Of a stretch of DNA of 64,000 bases, positions 1 to 8,024 are shown piece after piece (the first letter of the stretch is position 1; the number at the start of each line of letters is the position of its first letter). The position numbers and the translations under genes are program-made. This DNA is from Nematostella vectensis (lineage: Eukaryota > Cnidaria > Anthozoa > Actiniaria > Edwardsiidae): the NCBI RefSeq assembly GCF_932526225.1, contig NC_064043.1:372001-436000 (forward strand). Reading direction: 5' to 3'. A model generated the notes under the pieces. It had not been told where the DNA came from. It made no database searches and saw only the letters and a program-made list of their open reading frames with translations.

Positions 1-2001
1 AAAGTGAGTTTGCAAAATAAGCTCGCTAGATTTATTGATTATATGTATTCAATTTGTTCCTAGGAAGTTAACAAAAAACACAAAGCAAAGAGTTTGAGGA
101 AGTAAACAAGTATGTAAACTTTAATGTTCTATTTGAAGGGGCGCATTTTGTACAGGGAAGCATACATAGAATGCTTAACTGGTGGAGAGGGGAGAGGTAA
201 CAGTTTATTGAGCATAATGTCAACAATAGCAGGGGGAAGGGAGGGGCACTCTCTTCATACAATATTGCAGTTGTTTCCTATTATTAAATAAGTTTGTAAG
301 ATATATTTGTTTATTAAGCAAGGTCTATTTCTGAGACAAGCAAACTCAAGTAAGAGCTGTTGAAATAACAGGTGAGTGTAAAAAAAAAACAATTATCTGA
401 TTAGAAAACTAATGTAGATTCCTTTGCAGCAAATAAGAACAAACTTCATTTTGTTTGTTATTTATGAGGAACGGGATGAGCTCCACAAGGCCAAGAAGAA
501 ATATGTATTGCTCATCTAAATTATACAAGTAAATAATAATATTAAAAAAGAATTACTGTAAGTAATTAGAGTGGTTTTCATTAACCCGTGAAACAAAGTG
601 TGATAGTTAAACGGTAATAGTTAGTAAAACACAAAAAAGAACAATAGAATCAGATCACAACAAATTGTAATACGTTAAAGCGTAGTTCACGGGTTAATGA
701 AGGTTTTGACATTTGAACCTTACATCCACATGAAAGTAATGCCTAATATCGAGTGCCCTACAGTAAGTGTTTTGCAGTCAAGTTGTTTTCTGTTAGTAGG
801 TAAAAAATTATTCTAAATAATAGTAATCATAGCTATGGTCACCACTTACACATATAGCACTTGTAATGAAAAGAAAGAAAATATATATATATGCAGTCAA
901 ACAACATAATTGCATGATAACCTTGAATATATTGGATAAAGGACTGCAAAAAACATCTTTTGTACTAGTTGCTTGAATTGACCCTTGGCTATTTTTAGCT
1001 GAATTCCCCTCCCCCTCTAAAAAAGAAAATAATAATAATAATAGAACAAAACTAAAAAGAAAACAAACACAGCAGAGACCCCCACCAACAATTTTGATTT
1101 TTTTTTTACTTTCCTTTAAAAGGGGAGTGTCATGTTTAAGAGATTTGCAAATGCTCTAGAGCCCTGACACAATGAACTTCAGTGAAATTCTAATACTGAC
1201 TTATGAGCTTTTGGTACATGTGGGAGACTTTAAACAAAACAAAAAAAATGACCACAAACTGTCCATTAACATAGTTTTCAATATAATATTGCATATTATT
1301 TAATAAGGTATTGACAGCTTTTAAAAAGTTCAACTGTTTGTAGACACTTAAAAGACTACAATAAACACTGACTCCAGATATGCGCAGTACTATGCTGCTG
1401 CCCCTTTAAAGTAAAATACAGCTTTACTTAGTCAGCGTAGACAAAATTGCGGATTTTTTCAATATTCTAATATGAAGATGTCAATATTCTCCCCCCTTAC
1501 GTCTTTATTTCTATTTATTTTATGATTTTCACATGATACCAAAACAGCGTCTTTTTTCTTCGCTAATTTGATGTCATGTACACAATAAAAGAGATGCGAC
1601 CGTGCGCATGGCGAGTCCCCAAGGGACCCAAGACGCCTAAATATACCTCTATTTTTTGTCATCCACAATCTCGGCAAGCTGTGCGTGGCGTAACCGCATT
1701 ACAGGCCTGGGATCCTGGTTATTGTCCTGCCCATTAATGCGCGGGTTGGGATAACCTTGCAAGAGTGTTGTACAGCATATTCGCTCGGAAATATCGGTGC
1801 TTGGGGCCTTCGGGTTTTTTACAGCCTTCCGTAAAAGCCTTGTGCTGCCATACCGATTGGGTAATCCGTATGTATGGTTTCCGTTTTGTTCTTCAGACCG
1901 GGTTCGATCCCAGGCCAATGGGCTTTTTTATTTAATTCGTTTTTTTTTTCTTTGTGCTGGACCCCCTTAATCCTGATAGGTTTTGCGCAAAAATAATAAA
2001 A
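1..2001 (+). repeat. Unit 1, subfamily A
   Basis: Subfamily A markers: 'ggggcgcat', 'ggggagagg', 'gtaagatatat', 'agagctgttg' and 'cacaacaaa'. The MITE-like element is at 577-701. Box B lies at 1901-1911 and is followed by only six T (1924-1929), one of the shortest terminator runs in the array. The second arm of the GACAAAAT hairpin is damaged ('gattttttc'). The common 'gaataaagg' reads 'ggataaagg' here. Confidence 0.93.
577..701. mobile_element. MITE-like element, copy in a subfamily A unit
   Basis: Same 125 bp length, the same 16 bp perfect inverted repeats (577-592 and 686-701) and the same GGTT flanks (573-576, 702-705) as the B-unit copy. Interior differences ('aagaacaat', 'cacaacaaatt', 'tacgttaaag') follow the subfamily split, so element and unit diverged together. 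Confidence 0.55.
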
Positions 2002-4011
2002 AAAGGGAGTTTGACAAATAAGATTGCTAGATTTATTGATAATATGTATTCAATTTGTTCCTAGGAAGTTAACAAAAAACAGAAAGCAAAGAGTTTGAGG
2101 AAGTAAACAAGTATGTGAACTTTAATGTTCTATTTGAAGGGGTGCATTTTGTACAGGGAAGCATACATAGAATGCTTAACTGGTGGAGAGGGAAGAGGTA
2201 AAAGTTTATTGAGCATAATTTCAACAATAGCAGAGGGAAGAGAGGGGCACTCTCTTCATACAATATTGCAGTTGTTACCTATTATTAAATAAGTTTGTAA
2301 CATGTCTTTGTTTATTAAGCAAGGTCTATTTCTGAGACAAGCAAACTCAAGTAAGGCTGTTGAAATAACAGGTGAGTGTTAAAAGAAAAACAATTATCTG
2401 ATTAGAAAACTACTGTAGATTCCTTTGCACCAAAATAAGAACAAACTTCATTTTGTTTGTTATTTATGAGGAACGAGATGAGCTCTACAAAGCCATAAAG
2501 AAATATGTATTGCTCATCTAAATTATACAAGTAAATAATAATATTAAAAAAGAACTACTGTAAGTATCTAGAGTGGTTTTTATTAACCCGTGAAACAAAG
2601 TGTGATAGTTAAGTGGTAATAGTTAGTAAAACACAAAAAAGTACAATAGAATCAGATCACCACAAAGTGTAATACGCTAAAGCGTAGTTCACGGGCTAAT
2701 GAAGGTTTTGACATTTCAACCTTACATCCACATGAAAGTAATGCCTGATATCGAGTGCCCTACAGTAAGTGTTTTGCAGTCAAGTTGTTTTCTGTTAGTA
2801 GGTAAAAAAATATTCTAAATAATAGTAATCATAGCTATGGTCACCACTTACACATATAGAACTTGTAATGAAAAGAAAGAAAAAAATATATATATATATA
2901 TGCAGTCAAACAACAGAATTGCATGATAACCTTGAATATATTGAATAAAGGACTGCAAAAAAACATCTTTTGTACTAGTTGCTTGAATTGACCCTTGGTT
3001 ATTTTTAGCTGAATTCCCCTCCCCCTCTAAAAAAGAAAATAATAATAATAATAGAACAAAACTAAAAAGAAAACAAACAAAACAGAGACCCCCACCAACA
3101 ATTTTGATTTTTTTTTAGTTTCCTTTAAAAGGGGAGTGTCATGGTTAAGAGATTTGCAATAGCTCTAGAGCCCTGACACAATGAACTTCAGTGAAATTCT
3201 AATACTGACTTATGAGCTTTTGGTACATGTGGGAGACTTTAAACAAAACCAAAAAAATGACCACAAACTGTCAATTAACATAGTTTTTAATATAATATTG
3301 CATATTATTTAATAAGGTATTCACAGCTTTTAAAAAGTTCAACTGTTTGTTGACACTTTAAAGCCTACAAGAATCACTGACTCCAGACATGCGCAGTACT
3401 ATGTTGCTGCCCCTTTAAAGTAAAATACAGCTTTACTTAGTCAGCGTAGACAAAATTGCGGATTTTGTCAATATTCTAATATGAAGATGTCAATATTCTC
3501 CCCCCTTACGTCTTTATTTCTATTTATTTTATGATTTTCACATGATACCAAAACAGCGTCTTTTTTCTTCGCTAATTTGATGTCATGTACACAATAAAAG
3601 AGATGCGCCCGTGCGCATGGCGAGTCCCCAAGGGACCCAAGACGCCCAAATAGACCTCTATTTTTTGTCATCCACAATCTCGGCGAGCTGTGCGTGGCGT
3701 AACCGTATTACAGGCCTGGGATCCTGGTTATTGTCCTCCCCATTAATGCGCGGGTTGGGATAACCTTGCAAGAGTGTTGTACAGCATATTCGCTCGGAAA
3801 TGTCGGTGCTTGGGGCCTTCGGGTTCTTTACAGCCTTCCGTAAAATCCTGGTGCTGCCATACCGATTGGGTAATCCGTATGTATGGTTTCCGTTTTGTTC
3901 TTCAAACCGGTTCGATCCCAGGCCAATGGGCTGTTTGTTTTAGTTCGTTTTTTTTTTCTTTGTGCTGGACCCCCTTAATCCTGATAGGTTTTGCGCAAAA
4001 ATAATAAAAAA
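2002..4011 (+). repeat. Unit 2, subfamily B
   Basis: B markers: 'ggggtgcat', 'gggaagagg', 'gtaacatgtc' and 'caccacaaag'. The start is altered ('gggagtttgacaaataag'). The inverted repeat of the MITE-like element is degraded on both sides ('tttattaaccc' and 'gggctaatg'). Box B is at 3909-3919 in the form one G shorter upstream ('aaaccgg'). The usual T-run is interrupted ('ctgtttgtttta'), so termination at this copy would be weaker or shifted to the second T-run. Confidence 0.93.
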
Positions 4012-6020
4012 AAAGTGAGTTTGCAAAATAAGCTTGCTAGATTTATTGATAATATGTATTCAATTTGTTCCTAGGAAGTTAACAAAAAACACAAGGCAAA
4101 GAGTTTGAGGAAGTAAACAAGTATGTGAACTTTAATGTTCTATTTGAAGGGGTGCATTTTGTACAGGGAAGCATACATAGAATGCTTAACTGGTGGAGAG
4201 GGAAGAGGTAAAAGTTTATTGAGCATAATTTCAACAATAGCAGAGGGAAGAGAGGGGCACTCTCTTCATACAATATTGCAGTTGTTACCTATTATTAAAT
4301 AAGTTTGTAACATGTCTTTGTTTATTAAGCAAGGTCTATTTCTGAGACAAGCAAACTCAAGTAAGGCTGTTGAAATAACAGGTGAGTGTTAAAAGAAAAA
4401 CAATTATCTGATTAGAAAACTACTGTAGATTCCTTTTCACCAAAATAAGAACAAACTTCATTTTGTTTGTTATTTATGAGGAACGAGATGAGCTCTACAA
4501 AGCCATAAAGAAATATGTATTGCTCATCTAAATTATACAAGTAAATAATAATATTAAAAAAGAACTACTGTAAGTATCTAGAGTGGTTTTCATTAACCCG
4601 TGAAACAAAGTGTGATAGTTAAGCGGTAATAGTTAGTAAAACACAAAAAAGTACAATAGAATCAGATCACCACAAAGTGTAATACGCTAAAGCGTAGTTC
4701 ACGGGCTAATGAAGGTTTTGACATTTCAACCTTACATCCACATGAAAGTAATGCCTGATATCGAGTGCCCTACAGTAAGTGTTTTGCAGTCAAGTTGTTT
4801 TCTGTTAGTAGGTAAAAAAATATTCTAAATAATAGTAATCATAGCTATGGTCACCACTTACACATATAGAACTTGTAATGAAAAGAAAGAAAAATATATA
4901 TATATATATATGCAGTCAAACAACAGAATTGCATGATAACCTTGAATATATTGAATAAAGGACTGCAAAAAAACATCTTTTGTACTAGTTGCTTGAATTG
5001 ACCCTTGGTTATTTTTAGCTGAATTCCCCTCCCCCTCTAAAAAAGAAAATAATAATAATAATAGAACAAAACTAAAAAGAAAACAAACAAAACAGAGACC
5101 CCCACCAACAATTTTGATTTTTTTTTTACTTTCCTTTAAAAGGGGAGTGTCATGGTTAAGAGATTTGCAATAGCTCTAGAGCCCTGACACAATGAACTTC
5201 AGTGAAATTCTAATACTGACTTATGAGCTTTTGGTACATGTGGGAGACTTTAAACAAAACCAAAAAAATGACCACAAACTGTCAATTAACATAGTTTTTA
5301 ATATAATATTGCATATTATTTAATAAGGTATTCACAGCTTTTAAAAAGTTCAACTGTTTGTTGACACTTTAAAGCCTACAAGAATCACTGACTCCAGACA
5401 TGCGCAGTACTATGTTGCTGCCCCTTTAAAGTAAAATACAGCTTTACTTAGTCAGCGTAGACAAAATTGCGGATTTTGTCAATATTCTAATATGAAGATG
5501 TCAATATTCTCCCCCCTTACGTCTTTATTTCTATTTATTTTATGATTTTCACATGATACCAAAACAGCGTCTTTTTTCTTCGCTAATTTGATGTCATGTA
5601 CACAATAAAAGAGATGCGACCGTGCGCATGGCGAGTCCCCAAGGGACCCAAGACGCCCAAATAGACCTCTATTTTTTGTCATCCACAATCTCGGCGAGCT
5701 GTGCGTGGCGTAACCGTATTACAGGCCTGGGATCCTGGTTATTGTCCTCCCCATTAATGCGCGGGTTGGGATAACCTTGCAAGAGTGTTGTACAGCATAT
5801 TCGCTCGGAAATATCGGTGCTTGGGGCCTTCGGATTCTTTACAGCCTTCCGTAAAAGCCTTGTGCTGCCATACCGATTGGGTAATCCGTATGTATGGTTT
5901 CCGTTTTGTTCTTCAGACCGGGTTCGATCCCAGGCCAATGGGCTTTTTTTTTTAATTCGTTTTTTTTTTCTTTGTGCTGGACCCCCTTAATCCTGATAGG
6001 TTTTGCGCAAAAATAATAAA
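4012..6020 (+). repeat. Unit 3, subfamily B
   Basis: A typical B unit of 2,009 bp. Its 5' half closely follows unit 2, including 'gggctaatg' at the MITE-like right end. Box B is at 5921-5931, followed by a long T-run. Confidence 0.93.
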
Positions 6021-6390
6021 AAAGTGAGTTTGCAAAATAAGCTAGCTAGATTTATTGATAATATGTATTCAATTTGTTCCTAGGAAGTTAACAAAAAACA
6101 CAAAGCAAAGAGTTTGAGGAAGTAAACAAGTATGTGAACTTTAATGTTCTATTTGAAGGGGTGCATTTTGTACAGGGAAGCATACATAGAATGCTTAACT
6201 GGTGGAGAGGGAAGAGGTAAAAGTTTATTGAGCATAATTTCAACAATAGCAGAGGGAAGAGAGGGGCACTCTCTTCATACAATATTGCAGTTGTTACCTA
6301 TTATTAAATAAGTTTGTAACATGTCTTTGGTTATTAAGCAAGGTCTATTTCTGAGACAAGCAAACTCAAGTAAGGCTGTTGAAATAACAG

Positions 6391-6396
6391 GTGAGT
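6391..6396 (+). other. Consensus-like 5' splice donor CAG|GTGAGT
   Basis: 'aacaggtgagtgtt' matches the metazoan donor consensus and occurs at this position throughout the array. A second GTGAGT lies at each unit start. No exon structure or conserved coding frame goes with them, so this is only a sequence match. Confidence 0.2.
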
Positions 6397-6597
6397 GTTA
6401 AAAGAAAAACAATTATCTGATTGGAAAACTACTGTAGATTCCTTTGCACCAAAATAAGAACAAACTTCATTTTGTTTGTTATTTATGAGGAACGAGATGA
6501 GCTCTACAAAGCCATAAAGAAATATGTATTGCTCATCTAAATTATACAAGTAAATAATAATATTAAAAAAGAACTACTGTAAGTATCTAGAGTGGTT

Positions 6598-6722
6598 TTC
6601 ATTAACCCGTGAAACAAAGTGTGATAGTTAAACGGTGATAGTTAGTAAAACACAAAAAAGTACAATAGAATCAGATCACCACAAAGTGTAATACGCTAAA
6701 GCGTAGTTCACGGGTTAATGAA
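6598..6722. mobile_element. MITE-like 125 bp element with 16 bp terminal inverted repeats
   Basis: The left end TTCATTAACCCGTGAA (6598-6613) and right end TTCACGGGTTAATGAA (6707-6722) are perfect reverse complements. The element is flanked on both sides by GGTT, which could be a 4 bp target-site duplication. The interior is AT-rich with no ORF and contains a 14 bp palindrome at 6692-6705. Small size, terminal inverted repeats, a possible short duplication and no coding capacity fit a non-autonomous DNA transposon (MITE). I do not recognise the family. A copy sits at the same place in nearly all units (for example 577-701 in unit 1), so it was present before amplification. It could instead be an endogenous palindromic element of the satellite. 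Confidence 0.55.
6692..6705. repeat. Palindrome TACGCTAAAGCGTA
   Basis: Two perfect 6 bp arms (TACGCT/AGCGTA) separated by AA, inside the MITE-like element near its right end. Most units keep it. Units 26 and 27 read 'tacgctaaatggta', unit 24 'tacgctaaagggta', and unit 1 has one change. It may be a secondary hairpin or a protein-binding site; no function is evident. Confidence 0.6.
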
Positions 6723-6901
6723 GGTTTTTACATTTCAACCTTACATCCACATGAAAGTAATGCCTAATATCGAGTGCCCTACAGTAAGTGTTTTGCAGTC
6801 AAGTTGTTTTCTGTTAGTAGGTAAAAAAATATTCTAAATAATAGTAATCACAGCTATGGTCACCACTTACACATATAGCACTTGTAATGAAAAGAAAGAA
6901 A

Positions 6902-6915
6902 ATATATATATATAT
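6902..6915. repeat. (TA)n microsatellite of the unit
   Basis: A short TA run follows the purine tract 'aaaagaaagaaaa' and precedes 'tgcagtcaaac'. Its length changes from unit to unit and is strongly expanded in units 9, 13 and 22. Confidence 0.9.
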
Positions 6916-7028
6916 GCAGTCAAACAACAGAATTGCATGATAACCTTGAATATATTGAATAAAGGACTGTAAAAAACATCTTTTGTACTAGTTGCTTGAA
7001 TTGACCCTTGGCTATTTTTAGCTGAATT

Positions 7029-7065
7029 CCCCTCCCCCTCTAAAAAAGAAAATAATAATAATAAT
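7029..7065. repeat. C/T tract followed by A-rich (AAT)n microsatellite
   Basis: 'cccctccccctct' (7029-7041) is followed by an A-rich stretch and about five AAT repeats. The AAT number varies by one or so between units. Low-complexity sequence; no gene seen. Confidence 0.85.
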
Positions 7066-7120
7066 AGAACAAAACTAAAAAGAAAACAAACAAAACAGAG
7101 ACCCCCACCAACAATTTTGA

Positions 7121-7145
7121 TTTTTTTTTTACTTTCCTTTAAAAG
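7121..7145 (+). other. Poly-T/pyrimidine tract ending in AAAAG (acceptor-like)
   Basis: A T10 run, then 'actttccttt', then 'aaaagg'. This resembles a polypyrimidine tract with a 3' splice-site AG. Run length varies among units (about 5-11 T). Subfamily A reads 'ttaaaggggg', B reads 'ttaaaagggg'. No transcript evidence is visible. Confidence 0.2.
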
Positions 7146-7426
7146 GGGAGTGTCATGGTTAAGAGATTTGCAATAGCTCTAGAGCCCTGACACAATGAAC
7201 TTCAGTGAAATTCTAATACTGACTTATGAGCTTTTGGTACATGTGGGAGACTTTAAACAAAACCAAAAAAATGACCACAAACTGTCAATTAACATAGTTT
7301 TTAATATAATATTGCATATTATTTAATAAGGTATTCACAGCTTTTAAAAAGTTCAACTGTTTGTTGACACTTTAAAGCCTACAAGAATCACTGACTCCAG
7401 ACATGCGCAGTACTATGTTGCTGCCC

Positions 7427-7483
7427 CTTTAAAGTAAAATACAGCTTTACTTAGTCAGCGTAGACAAAATTGCGGATTTTGTC
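7427..7483. repeat. Cluster of short inverted repeats upstream of the GC-rich module
   Basis: Three structures lie within 57 bp. CTTTAAAG (7427-7434) is a perfect palindrome. AAGTAAA (7432-7438) pairs with TTTACTT (7446-7452) across a 7 nt loop. GACAAAAT (7463-7470) pairs with ATTTTGTC (7476-7483) across TGCGG. The first two overlap. Some units carry 'gacaatatt', which breaks one pair of the last hairpin. Position, about 130 bp before the GC-rich module, would suit upstream regulatory DNA, but this is inference. Confidence 0.6.
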
Positions 7484-7624
7484 AATATTCTAATATGAAG
7501 ATGTCAATATTCTCCCCCCTTACGTCTTTATTTCTATTTATTTTATGATTTTCACATGATACCAAAACAGCGTCTTTTTTCTTCGCTAATTTGATGTCAT
7601 GTACACAATAAAAGAGATGCGACC

Positions 7625-7634
7625 GTGCGCATGG
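7625..7634. promoter_or_regulatory. NRF1-like motif GTGCGCATGG
   Basis: The motif resembles the metazoan NRF1 half-palindrome (YGCGCAYGCGCR) with mismatches. A related 'catgcgcagt' lies about 220 bp upstream, at 7402-7411. 'caataaaag' (TATA-like) lies just before the module. These could form an upstream promoter region, but there is no direct evidence. Confidence 0.2.
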
Positions 7635-7637
7635 CGA

Positions 7638-7650
7638 GTCCCCAAGGGAC
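7638..7650 (+). other. Hairpin GTCCC-CAA-GGGAC
   Basis: A perfect 5 bp stem with a 3 nt loop just after the 'gtgcgcatgg' motif at the start of the GC-rich module. It is kept in nearly all units; unit 8 (gttcccaa) and unit 10 (gtccctaa) differ by one base. Confidence 0.5.
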
Positions 7651-7871
7651 CCAAGACGCCCAAATAGACCTCTATTTTTTGTCATCCACAATCTCGGCGA
7701 GCTGTGCGTGGCGTAACCGTATTACAGGCCTGGGATCCTGGTTATTGTCCTCCCCATTAATGCGCGGGTTGGGATAACCTTGCAAGAGTGTTGTACAGCA
7801 TATTCGCTCGGAAATATCGGTGCTTGGGGCCTTCGGATTCTTTACAGCCTTCCGTAAAAGCCTTGTGCTGC

Positions 7872-7895
7872 CATACCGATTGGGTAATCCGTATG
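7872..7895 (+). other. Strong hairpin overlapping the tRNA-like 5' strand
   Basis: CATACCGATT (7872-7881) faces AATCCGTATG (7886-7895) across the loop GGGT: ten positions with a single C/C mismatch. It competes with the tRNA-like acceptor pairing, because both use CCGATTGG. Units 12 and 32 change the loop only, unit 31 the mismatched position, and units 12/13 and 23 have single arm changes. Confidence 0.6.
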
Positions 7896-7945
7896 TATGG
7901 TTTCCGTTTTGTTCTTCAGACCGGGTTCGATCCCAGGCCAATGGG
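7876..7945 (+). ncRNA. tRNA-like 70 nt 3' domain with box B
   Basis: CCGATTGG (7876-7883) can pair with CCAATGGG (7938-7945), seven of eight positions, spanning 70 nt, which is tRNA size. Inside, CCGGG-TTCGATC-CCAGG forms a T-arm (one G/A mismatch) joined directly to the acceptor-like strand, as in a tRNA. The 37 nt between acceptor and T-arm are too short and do not fold into normal D and anticodon arms, so this is not a functional canonical tRNA. Box B plus the T-run suggest polymerase III recognition. Confidence 0.4.
7924..7934 (+). promoter_or_regulatory. Polymerase III box B (GGTTCGATCCC)
   Basis: A perfect match to GGTTCGANNCC. The 11-mer is unchanged in 30 of 31 module copies; only unit 16 has GGTTCGATCAC. 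The one-G length difference just upstream ('accggg' versus 'accgg') never touches the motif. Confidence 0.6.
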
Positions 7946-7946
7946 C

Positions 7947-7956
7947 TTTTTTTTTT
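7947..7956 (+). terminator. T-run, polymerase III-type terminator
   Basis: Ten T begin 12 bases after box B; a second long T-run follows after 'aattcg'. A run of at least six T follows the module in all copies except unit 2, where it is interrupted. Confidence 0.5.
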
Positions 7957-8004
7957 AATTCGTTTTTTTTTTTCTTTGTGCTGGACCCCCTTAATCCTGA
8001 TAGG

Positions 8005-8016
8005 TTTTGCGCAAAA
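8005..8016. repeat. Perfect 12 bp palindrome TTTTGCGCAAAA
   Basis: It lies between the terminator T-runs and the next unit start, and is kept in almost every unit (unit 8 reads 'ttttgcacaaaa'). Possibly a protein-binding site or hairpin; no family match is claimed. Confidence 0.6.
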
Positions 8017-8024
8017 ATAATAAA

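Larger units (their letters stand above)
7614..7956 (+). ncRNA. Candidate polymerase III-type ncRNA module (reference copy)
   Basis: This stretch is visibly GC-richer than the rest of the unit and recurs in 31 units. Its 3' end contains GGTTCGATCCC (7924-7934), a perfect match to the box B consensus GGTTCGANNCC of tRNA-type polymerase III promoters. Ten T (7947-7956) follow directly, the standard terminator. Possible helices include GTCCC/GGGAC (7638-7650), GGTT/AACC around 'gggat', AGC-ATATT/AATAT-GCT, a C(TTCG)G loop at 7831-7836, and a 10-position hairpin at 7872-7895. A box A candidate, 'tgggtaatccg', overlaps the last hairpin but is a poor match. The RNA's 5' end is unknown. It does not resemble 5S, U6, 7SL, 7SK, RNase P or MRP in the conserved motifs I know. 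It could be an active small RNA, a dead tRNA-related insertion amplified with the satellite, or a promoter remnant. Confidence 0.45.
6021..8024 (+). repeat. Unit 4, subfamily B (reference unit for sub-features)
   Basis: A complete 2,004 bp unit used here as the map for internal features. It carries rare changes ('attggaaaac', 'cggtgatag', 'tttttacattt', 'cacagctatgg', 'actgtaaaaa') that are all shared with unit 5 but not with other units. Box B is at 7924-7934 and the T-run at 7947-7956. Confidence 0.95.

Noticed and set aside
68-262. A 64-codon hydrophobic minus-strand ORF repeated in nearly every unit
   Set aside because: A and B versions differ at about six sites, five of which change the amino acid, which is not the pattern of a conserved protein. 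It has no recognised domain and is explained by the repeated DNA.
7790-7840. A CENP-B box marking centromeric satellite
   Set aside because: TTCG words occur, but the required spacing to A and CGGG is not met on either strand.
7876-7945. A canonical tRNA gene
   Set aside because: T-arm and acceptor-like pairing are present, but the 37 nt in between give no normal D-arm, anticodon arm or identifiable anticodon.
7614-7956. 5S rRNA, U6, 7SL, 7SK, RNase P/MRP RNA or telomerase RNA
   Set aside because: I looked for their conserved core motifs on both strands and did not find them. A chance 'attacaggc' word is not enough for a 7SL/Alu call.
7614-7956. A tRNA-derived SINE insertion
   Set aside because: A SINE would have the tRNA head at its 5' end followed by a body and tail. 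Here the T-run follows the tRNA-like part immediately, and no target-site duplication was found. A decayed relic remains possible.
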